Below, piece by piece: positions 33,077-40,486 of a stretch of 40,821 bases of DNA (position 1 is its first letter; every line of letters starts with the position of its first letter). Both the position numbers and the translations under genes were made by a program. The notes beneath the pieces are model-generated. The model made no database searches, was not told the origin of the DNA, and saw nothing but the letters and a program-made list of their open reading frames with translations. Source of the DNA: a virus; the IMG/VR virus record IMGVR_UViG_3300045016_000109, positions 1 to 40,821 of that record; one strand, written 5' to 3'.

Positions 33077-33862
33077 GCTTCGACCTCCTGCTGAGTTTGT
33101 TATTTCCGGTGGTTGTGCGGCCACATTCCGCACGCCAGCGTTCGGATCGGCTCCGAGGCCATGCGGAACCATGGCCATGTGTCGGACAGCCGTTATTCTG
33201 TGCGGTATCCAGCGGACGACTTCTCCGTTTACCTTCTTTCCCTGTTGGGTGTAGAAGTCGTAATCGTCCATATCTTCATGCGCTTTGAACCGGGTCATTT
33301 CAGCAACGATGCCGATAGAGCCCGAGCGAATCAGACCTTTCGTGAGACCGAGCGCGGCTCTCGCATCAAACTCAGGATCGACAACTACGTCAGCATTGAC
33401 GCCAGGCTCCATGTCTTTGGAATCTTCCCATTTGGGGTTTTCGACATACCCGGCCACGTCTTTCGCTTCGATCGAATGGTCCCACATGAAATCAGGCCGC
33501 GTCTGGCGAACGAGCTTCGGGATGTCCCGTTTGATGACCTTGCCGCCTTCATGACCGTAATCCAGAAGCTGCGGAAAGAGATACCCGGTTGTCGGCCAAG
33601 CCCGAACAGCGGAGATCAAGCGCCAATTCTGTCGAACCATGCCGTCGTTCGTGTCAGCAGCGGAAGATGAATCCCCATCACCGGCGTTATCCAGGTGATG
33701 TTCCTCGTCCTCCTCGTGGTCAATATCAGCGGGATGCTGCGCCGTGGGGTCAGGTGACGGCGCGGATCTGCGCTGTGCGCTCACGAAGTGTTCCAGGGTG
33801 AAGATCCTCTTGCCGTTCTCCATCCTGTTGGGGATTTCCATCTTTTGCTTCTGGTTCTTCAT
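32480..33862 (-). CDS. Prohead protease fused to scaffold
   Basis: This 460-aa protein is probably a head-maturation protease with an attached scaffold. Residues about 75-240 fit a prohead protease: FMWDHSIEAKDVAGYVENP near 125-143 with candidate His129, the GLIRSGSIGIVAEMTRF stretch near 176-192 with Ser180 or Ser182, and AVRHMAMVPHGLGADPNAG near 225, the 'H.s.V..G..p.A' ending. The C-terminal 198 residues are helical and charged, like a scaffold. An acidic low-complexity stretch (HEEDEEHHLDNAGD) lies near residue 50. The ATG at 33862 has GGAG seven bases upstream and overlaps portal by 113 bp; an upstream ATG at 33877 lacks a ribosome site. The catalytic assignment is inferred from motif layout. 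Confidence 0.72.
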   Translation of the reverse strand: MKNQKQKMEIPNRMENGKRIFTLEHFVSAQRRSAPSPDPTAQHPADIDHEEDEEHHLDNAGDGDSSSAADTNDGMVRQNWRLISAVRAWPTTGYLFPQLLDYGHEGGKVIKRDIPKLVRQTRPDFMWDHSIEAKDVAGYVENPKWEDSKDMEPGVNADVVVDPEFDARAALGLTKGLIRSGSIGIVAEMTRFKAHEDMDDYDFYTQQGKKVNGEVVRWIPHRITAVRHMAMVPHGLGADPNAGVRNVAAQPPEITNSAGGRSMDFQWLLDLLNEVGKDLLKINVVLDASHGATPPEGFCEKFREVVKAFQKGHANNAKVASALAAVAPGLMKEGEDSLSTEEILQRLPEVVEQAKFGVLYVSALKAEALKWFDSANVNKDAAEPTDLQKQMRARIEASADPTFIGEQLALFKGIAEKGFGLNRSSQAEDLTAGGGKPKLPTGRQADISKSVKKLFGGGDK

Positions 33863-35246
33863 GCACTTCTCCGTCATCCGTGTTGTCGTATCCCACGGAC
33901 CAAGACGACCGCTCGAATGCGGCCTTTACGTACCGATTTGTGCCCTTGTTGAACGTCGCCACGTAAGCGCCTGCTTCCACTTTCTTGTCTTCCCATCCGA
34001 GGGCTCGCCGGGCTTCTTCTACAGTGCAGAAGCCGTTTTCCACCTGAATCGCAAGGCTTTGAGCGTCCATTTGAGCGGCCTGAGATTCCTTGAATGGGTC
34101 GATTGCTTGATCTTTCTTGAACCGCATGGACAGGCCGACATCGCCCATACCGTTCAATGCCAGGTTCAGCCTGTGGCCGTGTTCAATGGCTCGCTTGGCT
34201 CCAAGCTGATAGACCTTGAGGCCCTGCTTCATGTCCTCGTACACGATACTAGCCAGCGTTTCAGTGGATCCGAAGTTCCACCCGAACATGATCGGATCGC
34301 GTTGGAGGGCTGCAAACATCGACTGCAACACCAGTTGAAGTAGTTCTCGCGCCCCTTGAGCGCCGGCTTGGGTGCTCTGGAACGTGAACTTTAGATTGTT
34401 GTAAGCAACGCCGAGACCGGCCTTCAGGTTGTTGATGATGCTGTCCGCGATTTTCTGAAGATACGTCCCGGCCTTTGTGTCATAATCGGCCTGCGTCTCG
34501 TTCGCTTCACGCGGTGGCGGTTCCACTTCAGCCAGGAGCACACCGAGACTCGAAACCTTTTCCATCCACACCCGAATCTGTGCCATGATTGCCTTGTGAC
34601 TCGAGACGGCTTCCAACGCGGAAACAATGGGCGGGATGGGGTAGGGGTTCGTGTCCCGGAGGGCAAGGCCATGGTAGGTAGTTTGCAACGGTTGGAGCGG
34701 GACGAGTTTGCCGTCCTGTCTCAGTTGCACCAACTCGATGGTGCCCTGGTCGTCGGCATATCGGAACCGCAGCGTCTTGATGGGCACGAGGAAGCCGCGC
34801 TCGATGCGGTTGAAACTCTTGTCAGGGACCCATTCCACACAGAGGGCTCCGCACCGGGCAAGCTGATTGAAAAGCCCATTTACCACTCCATCCATGCCCC
34901 CGCCGAACGGGAAACAGCGAGCAGCGAAATTGTTTGCGACGGTAATGGCTTCGTCGGCGCGAGACTCCGAAGGGGCTTGGATAAAGAGCTTGTGGCCGGG
35001 ATTGCCCAACGCGACCGTCGTGTAAACAAATTTTGAGATGTAGGGGTCCGTGATCGCGACCGCGTCAATGATATTGAAGTACTCGAACGGAAAGCTGGCT
35101 GGCAACATGGAAAGGGCTCGCAGACCACCAAGAGGCGGTTGGTAGTCCGCATCTTTGGATATGCGAGCCACGACCTGCGGGTATCCCGCTGGGGCTTGTT
35201 TTCGCGGTCTGCCGAGTGCAGATCTTATGCGGTCTGTCACGCTCAT
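33750..35246 (-). CDS. Portal protein
   Basis: This 498-aa protein is the ring at the capsid vertex through which DNA is packaged and ejected. The start is the ATG of an ATGA overlap with the terminase stop (MSVTDRIRSALG). Supporting features are the N-terminal AITDPYISKFVYTTVALGNP and KLFIQAPS segments, a helical stem region with ARELLQLVLQSMFAALQRDP and SMRFKKDQAIDPFKESQAAQ followed by VEEARRALGW, which is the usual portal/DUF1073-like ending. The acidic, Gln-rich C-terminal tail overlaps the protease gene. Position between TerL and protease is standard. Confidence 0.83.
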   Translation of the reverse strand: MSVTDRIRSALGRPRKQAPAGYPQVVARISKDADYQPPLGGLRALSMLPASFPFEYFNIIDAVAITDPYISKFVYTTVALGNPGHKLFIQAPSESRADEAITVANNFAARCFPFGGGMDGVVNGLFNQLARCGALCVEWVPDKSFNRIERGFLVPIKTLRFRYADDQGTIELVQLRQDGKLVPLQPLQTTYHGLALRDTNPYPIPPIVSALEAVSSHKAIMAQIRVWMEKVSSLGVLLAEVEPPPREANETQADYDTKAGTYLQKIADSIINNLKAGLGVAYNNLKFTFQSTQAGAQGARELLQLVLQSMFAALQRDPIMFGWNFGSTETLASIVYEDMKQGLKVYQLGAKRAIEHGHRLNLALNGMGDVGLSMRFKKDQAIDPFKESQAAQMDAQSLAIQVENGFCTVEEARRALGWEDKKVEAGAYVATFNKGTNRYVKAAFERSSWSVGYDNTDDGEVHEEPEAKDGNPQQDGERQEDLHPGTLRERTAQIRAVT

Positions 35247-36901
35247 GCGTTTGCTACCTGCCGGAATACTGGCATACACATGGGACCTGGTTCCCTTCCG
35301 AATTCAAAAGCGGCAATGGACGCGGAGTTACAGGCCATGCCGTAGTGGTTCTCGATGTTGGGGCCACGGATATACGTCCGGACCATGAGGCCGTTCGCTC
35401 GTGGCTCGTATTTGACGATCAGCTTCTTCAGATGCCGCCTCATGTCCTCAAGCCGCGACAGGTGAAGTCCACTGTCTGTTTGAGCCCGAGCGGGGAATTC
35501 AATCAGGCCGATCTCCATCTTGTCGATGAATCCGTCGATGGATTCGGTCCTATCGACGTACACGCTATTGATTTCCCATTTGGACTCATGGAGTTCGACC
35601 GCTTGCCGAAGCTCGGTATTCCCAAAGTACTGAATGGAAACGCGGCGAGGGTGTTTTGCGGCAAACTCCTTCGCATTCCATTTGTTCGGCTGGGCGTCGA
35701 TGATGCAGTACTCAACTCCGAACCGGGTCATGAGTTCATCGAGCCGGTTCCAGGATTCTGTCTCCTCGAAATAGAGGAATTTGAACCGAACGCCGGAGCG
35801 TATCCCGATAGCGATGGTCAGCACGTCGCCCTGGTCAACGCCCATGTACGCACCGGTCCCTGCATGGGTAAATCCGTAGCTTCCTTCGCACGCATTCAAC
35901 AATTCATCGTGGACTCTGGCCGCACCACCGCCGTAAGGGAATCCCAGAATGGAAATCACGAAACGAGCCATCTTCGCCTGCGAACGGCGGGACTCTTCGT
36001 ATTCCGTCATGACCTTCGTGGCGTAGTTTGGGAACCCCGCAGGCCGGATCTGCGTGTAAAGCTGAGACAGATGGTATCCTCTCCGGCGCTTGGTAGGTTG
36101 ATGCGCTATCCACTTTCCAGCCTTCATGTTCAGTTTCGCTTCGCATTTGGAGCATCCCCTGTAGTGGGTTGCCCCTTCGGGGAAGCCCGACGCGAGCTTT
36201 GACGGGATAGGCCGGAAGGTTTCGAGGAATTCGTGTTCCAGGCAGTTATCGTGCCCGCATGAAGGGCACATGATGTGCCAATAGTGCTGATCTGTGGTCG
36301 CAAATTCGGCGTCGATACCGTCACCCGGGAGGTTCGGCTGTGACAAGGCGAACACCCATTGCAGGTTCGAGTGCATCACGCGGTCGAGGGCGAGTGCTCG
36401 GTGCTCCTCCTTCATTTCAGAGACTTCATCAAGCACCACCATGTCGCCGTCAACAGACTTGGCCTTGCCTTTGGTGAAGAGGCCGCGGAAATATAGGCTG
36501 CCGGGACCGATCTTTTTGAGGCCGACGTTGTTGATGTCCCGGACGCGATTCTTGAGATAAGGCGATTCCTGCAACATCGAAAGCGCCCGATCGTTCGAGA
36601 AGTCCGAAACGGCCGCATCATCTTGGAAGAAGTAAATTGCCTTCTTCCCCAGGTGTTCGGCCACATACAGGCTCTTTATGAGAACCACAGTGCTGATACC
36701 GACTTGTGCGGCTTTCTCGAAAACCTGGTCGGGGCTGTGATCATGGATGATGTCGTGAAGATATTCGTGGCCAGCGAGGTTGTAGTGCTTCCCCCGGAGC
36801 ATGATCTGAGCGCGAACAATCCATTCCGGCACAGTCAGACGCCGTGACGTGGGTAAAAACTTCTCCGTGGGGAGTATGCGTGTTAATGATCCGCCTATCA
36901 C
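35243..36901 (-). CDS. Terminase large subunit (GpA-type)
   Basis: This 552-aa packaging motor ATPase and nuclease starts with GTG, sharing GTGA with the previous stop. Residues about 62-71 (KAAQVGIST) form the deviant Walker A of GpA/TerL proteins, and residues about 154-159 (MVVLDE) the Walker B. Zn-like cysteines occur in CPSCGHDNC and CSKCEAK, as in lambda gpA-type terminases. The C-terminal nuclease region contains YCIIDAQPNKWNAKEF with a candidate metal-binding Asp. It packages DNA from a genome of unknown end type. Confidence 0.88.
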   Translation of the reverse strand: MIGGSLTRILPTEKFLPTSRRLTVPEWIVRAQIMLRGKHYNLAGHEYLHDIIHDHSPDQVFEKAAQVGISTVVLIKSLYVAEHLGKKAIYFFQDDAAVSDFSNDRALSMLQESPYLKNRVRDINNVGLKKIGPGSLYFRGLFTKGKAKSVDGDMVVLDEVSEMKEEHRALALDRVMHSNLQWVFALSQPNLPGDGIDAEFATTDQHYWHIMCPSCGHDNCLEHEFLETFRPIPSKLASGFPEGATHYRGCSKCEAKLNMKAGKWIAHQPTKRRRGYHLSQLYTQIRPAGFPNYATKVMTEYEESRRSQAKMARFVISILGFPYGGGAARVHDELLNACEGSYGFTHAGTGAYMGVDQGDVLTIAIGIRSGVRFKFLYFEETESWNRLDELMTRFGVEYCIIDAQPNKWNAKEFAAKHPRRVSIQYFGNTELRQAVELHESKWEINSVYVDRTESIDGFIDKMEIGLIEFPARAQTDSGLHLSRLEDMRRHLKKLIVKYEPRANGLMVRTYIRGPNIENHYGMACNSASIAAFEFGREPGPMCMPVFRQVANA

Positions 36902-37521
36902 TGGATGTTCTCTCCCGCCCCTTCCAGCTCTTTCTCTTCTTCAGAATAGAGAGAATCGAGCCGTTCAACGGCATCGGTGGCTACACCCATCAGTTCTTGC
37001 AAGAGCACGGGATTTTCTCCCAATCGCTGCTTCATCTCATTCTCGAATTGAGCCAAGACCTTTTGGAGGATCTCTCGCTGTCGGCGCTGCAATCGGAGCC
37101 GATCCATTTCGACCCGCTCGCTGGATGCGAGGGCCGTCACGATCCGCGATAGAGACACAGCGCAATCCGTGAGTTTCTTCACACCTGATACTTTGTCGGG
37201 TGCGATGCACTTGACCGCCATCATCAGCTTCTTCAGTAGCTTCTGTGCGACCTGTTGCTCGATGGGCTTGGTGAGAAGTTCGGAAGTCTCCTCCTCGATC
37301 TCATCGAGCTTGAGGATTTCAATGAATTGCTCCTTGCATATTCGGTGAGCCAAGTCGGGATCAATCGTGTATCCGAGATGTTCCAACTGCTGAAGGAGCA
37401 TGAAAAGCGGCTGATCGAAGTGATAAAAATCGTGCAGAGCCCACCGCGCCTCATTCGTCATATCCGACCATGCGGTTATGCGTGTAAGTTTTTGGGGGCC
37501 TTTTGCGGTCGTCCTTTTCAA
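36898..37521 (-). CDS. Probable terminase small subunit
   Basis: This 207-aa, mostly helical protein lies directly before TerL, with a 4-bp overlap. The N terminus (MKRTTAKGPQKLTRITAWSD) could carry a DNA-binding helix-turn-helix (WALHDFYHFDQPLFMLLQQL; IDPDLAHRICKEQFIEILKL), and the C-terminal half is a long coiled coil (LQRRQREILQKVLAQFENEM). The size and order fit a small terminase, which recognises the packaging site. No family-specific motif is visible, so this is inferred from position. Confidence 0.6.
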   Translation of the reverse strand: MKRTTAKGPQKLTRITAWSDMTNEARWALHDFYHFDQPLFMLLQQLEHLGYTIDPDLAHRICKEQFIEILKLDEIEEETSELLTKPIEQQVAQKLLKKLMMAVKCIAPDKVSGVKKLTDCAVSLSRIVTALASSERVEMDRLRLQRRQREILQKVLAQFENEMKQRLGENPVLLQELMGVATDAVERLDSLYSEEEKELEGAGENIQ

Positions 37522-37532
37522 TGGCTCACACT

Positions 37533-37757
37533 CTATGAAGTTTTTGCCACCCGGTTCATGGCAAGGGGCGTCAGGATGGCCGCGAGCGCGGCAATGATCG
37601 GCATTGCGATAGCAGGGAGGTCAGGTGGGACCTCTTTGCCCAAGAAAGACAGGGCGGTCATTCCCACGACAGCAGCCAGCAGGCAGAGCACGAGCCCGCC
37701 TACGACCAAACGGTACGACCAGGTATCTACTGTCGTTGTTGAGGGTGCATCAGACAT
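37533..37757 (-). CDS. Small two-TM membrane protein, first gene of the late operon
   Basis: This 74-aa protein starts with the ATG at 37757, five bases after GGAGG (MSDAPSTTTVDTWSYRL); the frame extends further but without a ribosome site. Two hydrophobic segments (residues about 14-37 and 47-66) around a short loop resemble class II holins. It lies far from the lysis cassette, before the terminase genes, as small holin-like genes sometimes do. It could be a second holin, an antiholin or a superinfection protein. Confidence 0.5.
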   Translation of the reverse strand: MSDAPSTTTVDTWSYRLVVGGLVLCLLAAVVGMTALSFLGKEVPPDLPAIAMPIIAALAAILTPLAMNRVAKTS

Positions 37758-37771
37758 GAGAGCCTCCAAAA

Positions 37772-37806
37772 GAGAAAAACCCCCGCGTGTAACACGCACG
37801 CGGGGG
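37772..37806 (-). terminator. Intrinsic terminator in the late-operon leader
   Basis: CCCCCGCGTG at 37780-37789 pairs with CACGCGGGGG at 37797-37806 around a 7-nt loop. The T-rich tract TTTTTCTCTTTT follows on the minus strand. It stops transcripts that arrive from the right just before the ribosome site of the first late gene, unless an antiterminator acts. There is no T-tract on the plus strand. Confidence 0.8.
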
Positions 37807-38143
37807 CGTTGCCAAGGAAAGGAGGATTAAGAACGGACGGGCTGCGGTCGCCCGGAAGGATCGCGCGGATTTCCCGTGCCTTGGGGGAGGGAGGGTATGA
37901 ATTTGATATGTCAACTGTCAGCCTCGCCACGGTTGAAGTGCGAATTGCCTGATTTTATTGATTATTGCCGAGCAATCGCGTCGAACCGTTCTCGACCTGG
38001 TTGTTAGCGGGGCTCCTTTTCACACTTTCACAAACGCTGTCAAGGGAAAAATTAACCAAAAAAGAAAAGCCACCCGCGAAAGTGGCTTTATTAACCGATT
38101 TGGTGACTATAAGTTTTTGTAATAGTCGAGGCTGTTCACCAAA
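37807..38143. other. Non-coding gap, probable late promoter region
   Basis: About 337 bases with no convincing gene. Apart from the terminator hairpin, the minus strand carries TTGACA hexamers at 38043-38038 and 37914-37909, neither with a good -10 at standard spacing. A short ATTGC/GCAAT hairpin lies near 37963-37976. A phage-encoded activator or unusual sigma factor could read the region, but this is speculative. Confidence 0.4.
38064..38089 (-). terminator. Intrinsic terminator after the 38144-38521 gene
   Basis: AAAGCCAC at 38066-38073 and GTGGCTTT at 38082-38089 form an 8-bp stem with an 8-nt loop. On the minus strand TCTTTTTTGG follows. It lies about 55 bases after the stop of the upstream small gene. 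Confidence 0.75.
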
Positions 38144-38521
38144 TTATTCATCGCTTATTTTTGGAAGAGGTGTAGCATCTATCGGCAGGTCTTTCATGCA
38201 GCGTTTGCACCATTCTTTGAATGAGGGGATTGTTGGGCGAGGCGGGGGGGGGTCGTCGGGCTCCTCCAACACAACTATCTCCCCAGAAACGGGGAGCGTG
38301 ATTTGAGCGAAGTTCTTGGCCTTTTCAACCCACCACCCCGAATTTCTGTCGAAGAAGGTTCCCTGCATCCATGAGGAACCCATTGACAAGAAAAGGATCG
38401 TCACGACCAATCCTGTGAGCCATCCAAAAATGGTTGCCTGCAGCCCGGAAGAAGTCAAAGAATTCGGTAGTGGGTCAGTTTCAATCGCGGGGTTGCTCGA
38501 TTGAAACTGACCCACTACCAA
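38144..38521 (-). CDS. Small membrane protein, unassigned, start uncertain
   Basis: This encodes up to 125 residues; the first codon shown is TTG at 38521, with GGGGAG just upstream, and it lies inside the inverted repeat, so the true start may be elsewhere or the gene may be a fusion. It has one clear membrane helix (ATIFGWLTGLVVTILFLSM), then a loop, a Pro-rich acidic stretch (EEPDDPPPPRPTIP) and CKRCMK. A good terminator follows its stop, which supports a real minus-strand gene. No known family was recognised. It could belong to a phage early/lysogeny region or to the host. Confidence 0.5.
   Translation of the reverse strand: MVVGQFQSSNPAIETDPLPNSLTSSGLQATIFGWLTGLVVTILFLSMGSSWMQGTFFDRNSGWWVEKAKNFAQITLPVSGEIVVLEEPDDPPPPRPTIPSFKEWCKRCMKDLPIDATPLPKISDE
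38465..38518. repeat. Perfect 22-bp inverted repeat, MITE/IS-end-like
   Basis: GGTAGTGGGTCAGTTTCAATCG at 38465-38486 (22 bases; first 10 GGTAGTGGGT) is matched by its exact complement at 38497-38518 around a 10-nt spacer. GTGGGTCAGTTTCAATCG-type ends occur in IS21-like elements as far as memory serves, so this may be a deleted IS with only its ends left. No target-site duplication is evident. There is no T-tract on either strand after the hairpin, so a terminator is unlikely. Confidence 0.75.
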
Positions 38522-38692
38522 AAAACTCCCCCCGGGTGACCGTGGGTGACTTTTGGGGTGACCGGACCAATTTCTTTCGTTTCGTAAATTACGGAAATTA
38601 CGGGGGGGGTGATTTGGGATTGAATTGCCTATAGGAAGGGTCCGTACAAAGCAAAAGGACCCGGAAAGTGTCCGAATCCCTTACGTTTTTCA
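38522..38692. other. Non-coding region left of the att core
   Basis: It contains three GGGTGAC copies, a tandem AAATTACGG repeat (38586-38594 and 38595-38603), a run of eight G and a GGGTCC/GGACCC hairpin (about 38638-38661) that could end tRNA transcription on the minus strand. No gene is seen. Confidence 0.45.
38534..38562. repeat. Three GGGTGAC repeats left of the att core (possible arm sites)
   Basis: GGGTGAC occurs at 38534-38540, 38544-38550 and 38556-38562, all in one orientation. The last two are 12 bases apart, as are the two copies to the right of the core (38800, 38812). Read on the other strand they give AGTCAC-like tracts, which resemble lambda Int arm sites. Confidence 0.5.
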
Positions 38693-38740
38693 TGGTGCCG
38701 AGGGGCGGAATCGAACCACCGACACAAGGATTTTCAGTCT
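38693..38740 (-). other. att core: 3' half of a tRNA-Phe(GAA) gene
   Basis: On the minus strand the sequence runs from the anticodon loop CTGAAAA (anticodon GAA) through the T arm (GGTGG TTCGATT CCGCC) to CCTCGGCACCA. The 5' half of the tRNA is absent: upstream bases (TAAGA) pair poorly with TCCTT. A truncated tRNA 3' half next to an integrase is the signature of a tRNA-targeting attachment site. It is either an attP core or a leftover att junction; it is not a functional tRNA. Confidence 0.85.
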
Positions 38741-38752
38741 TAAATTCCGATC

Positions 38753-39019
38753 TCATTTCCGCCTCAATTTCACTACCTTGGAAGCTCCGGCTTGCGATTG
38801 GGTGACTTTTTGGGTGACTGGCTCGCAGAGCGCATCCACAGCGGCCCGCGCGTCTTCGTCGCTGATATGAGCGTATCTTTGTGTGGTTACAAGCGAACGG
38901 TGCCCAAGAATGCGTCCCACCATCGACAGGTTCCGAGTCTTTTTCAAGAGGCTTGTGGCACAATGATGCCGTAGGTCATGGAAACGGAAGGGGCGGGTGA
39001 TACCGGCCGCAAGTTTCAC
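38753..39019 (-). pseudogene. Truncated tyrosine integrase (C-terminal catalytic part)
   Basis: Only the last 88 residues remain. They contain the catalytic HDLRH (Arg17), LGHRSLVTTQRYAH with His40 and the Tyr49 nucleophile, and the end VTQKVTQSQAG. The first catalytic arginine, the core-binding and the arm-binding domains are missing. An in-frame TAA lies about 30 bases upstream of the first GTG (near 39047). It ends 12 bases before the att core, the usual integrase-att spacing. The upstream side is an AT-rich stretch and then the methyltransferase gene, so the gene was cut by insertion, deletion or rearrangement. It probably once mediated integration into tRNA-Phe; now it should be inactive. 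Confidence 0.85.
38800..38818. repeat. Two GGGTGAC repeats right of the att core
   Basis: Copies at 38800-38806 and 38812-38818 lie within the integrase C-terminal coding region (VTQKVTQ), with TTTTT between them, matching the spacing on the left side. Confidence 0.5.
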
Positions 39020-39100
39020 GGTCTCAAACTGAATATTGTGGCCAAATTAAAATTCAACTTGGGCGCTCCAAAAGGGTTGCGTCCGTGAGGATGATGGGGT

Positions 39101-40267
39101 ATGTCAACGGACGACTGGAAAGTCTTGGTGAAGAGCGAAGGAATCCTGAGAGACATGGCAGGGAAACAGGTTGTACGTCTGATCGACGCGTTCGCAGGTT
39201 GCGGGGGGATGTCCTTAGGCTTCGTCCGTCTTTCAAAAGCGAGATTCGAGCCTGTTTGGGCGAACGACGTGAATGAGTACGCGGCTGAGACTTACAACAC
39301 GAATTTCGGCAATCATTGCACCATCGGGGACATTGTAGATATTCTCGCAGACCCAGAAATGATCATACCCAAAGCTGATGTGGTCATAGGCGGACCACCC
39401 TGCCAAGGGTTCAGCCTTCTCAACAAGGGGCGAGCCGACGATCCTCGTAAGCATCTATGGAAGCCTTTTCTGGAGATCGTGAAGAGATCGAATGCGTCCG
39501 TCTTTGTAATGGAGAATGTTCCTCAGATCCTCGGTTCCCCTGAGTTCAAAGCGATCCTCGAAGAATCTCAAGAGATGGGCTTCAAAGTTGCATCCAGTAA
39601 ACTTTGCGCTGCCGACTATGGGGTCCCTCAAACTCGTTACAGGGCTTTCATTCTTGGTTGCAGGTTTGATGACCCCGAAAAGTACTTCCCGCCCAAGAAG
39701 ACCCACTATGACACGAATAACGGATACTCTCTGGGTCGGAGCAATCCAGGATATATAGATGATCCGCTACCTTGGGCTGACGTGAGAGCCGCCATCGGAG
39801 ATCTCCCCCCGCCTGAAAGCACTGAGATACGCTCCGAGCCTAGTCCTCTCGACCTTCACTTCGGTCGTACTCCGACGCCTGTCAGCCGAGCTAGGTACAG
39901 GGCTATACCAGAAGAAGGAATGAACCGTTTCGACCTTCAGAAGAGGGTTCCCGAACTTACCCCTAAATGCTGGATCAAGAAGGTGAGTGGAGGAACCGAC
40001 CTCTTCGGTCGTTTATGGTGGAATAAACCGGCGTTCACGATTCGAACCGAGTTCTTCAAACCCGAAAAGGGTAGGTACCTTCACCCCGAACAGCACAGAC
40101 CCATTACTCACCGGGAGGCAGCTCGATTTCAATCTTTCCCTGATGATTTTGTTTTCAAGGGAACCAAGATAGAGATCGCTAAGCAGATCGGGAATGCCGT
40201 ACCGCCTCTGTTGGCTGCCAGGATTGCCGATATAGTCTATGAGATGTTCATCCGGCGAGGTTCCTGA
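39101..40267 (+). CDS. DNA (cytosine-5)-methyltransferase
   Basis: This 388-aa protein has the ordered C5-methyltransferase motifs: I DAFAGCGGMSLGF (residues 29-41), IV GGPPCQGFS with catalytic Cys101, VI ENVPQI (138-143), VIII QTRYRAFI (177-184), IX-like REAARFQSFPDDF near 345 and X GNAVPP near 368. The target-recognition region between VIII and IX is about 150 residues, standard for this group. A GAGGATGATGGGG leader precedes the ATG at 39101; MAGKQ at residue 20 is an alternative start. No restriction endonuclease is visible in the window, so it is an orphan here. It may protect DNA from restriction. It appears intact, although it sits between a broken integrase and an IS. Confidence 0.92.
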   Translation: MSTDDWKVLVKSEGILRDMAGKQVVRLIDAFAGCGGMSLGFVRLSKARFEPVWANDVNEYAAETYNTNFGNHCTIGDIVDILADPEMIIPKADVVIGGPPCQGFSLLNKGRADDPRKHLWKPFLEIVKRSNASVFVMENVPQILGSPEFKAILEESQEMGFKVASSKLCAADYGVPQTRYRAFILGCRFDDPEKYFPPKKTHYDTNNGYSLGRSNPGYIDDPLPWADVRAAIGDLPPPESTEIRSEPSPLDLHFGRTPTPVSRARYRAIPEEGMNRFDLQKRVPELTPKCWIKKVSGGTDLFGRLWWNKPAFTIRTEFFKPEKGRYLHPEQHRPITHREAARFQSFPDDFVFKGTKIEIAKQIGNAVPPLLAARIADIVYEMFIRRGS

Positions 40268-40486
40268 TCCGGAATTATGCCGCGGTGTTGCCATTTTGAG
40301 TGTCTTGGGACCCTTGAGGGGCAGGAGGGTCGTCCCACCGACCTCAGAGAGGTCTCGTTGGGGAGTCCCACGCGACCCGAAAGAGGCAAAACCGTCGTCC
40401 TGTTGTCAAGAAAGGCCCTTTTTTCCTGTTTCTGAGCGTACCTCACCCTGTGTCACTCCGTCAACCGTTTTTTCCCAGCGCGGCCG
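40268..40486. other. Intergenic region between methyltransferase and transposase
   Basis: It contains a GACCTC-AGA-GAGGTC palindrome (40340-40354) and a TTTTTT run near 40420. The IS end probably lies here, but terminal repeats could not be placed. No coding region is supported. Confidence 0.4.

Noticed and set aside
35216-36202. 328-aa plus-strand ORF opposite terminase
   Set aside because: The opposing frame carries clear Walker and Zn motifs of TerL; this one carries none.
566-37757. Tailocin or contractile injection system
   Set aside because: Terminase, portal, prohead protease, decoration and major capsid genes are all present and look intact, so the module encodes full virions.
38465-38518. 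Inverted repeat as an intrinsic terminator
   Set aside because: Neither strand has a T-rich tract directly after the hairpin.
38693-38770. Complete tRNA-Phe gene
   Set aside because: Only the 3' half is present; the 5' side of the anticodon stem mismatches and no D arm or 5' acceptor strand follows.
39101-40267. Complete restriction-modification system
   Set aside because: No endonuclease gene accompanies the methyltransferase within the window.
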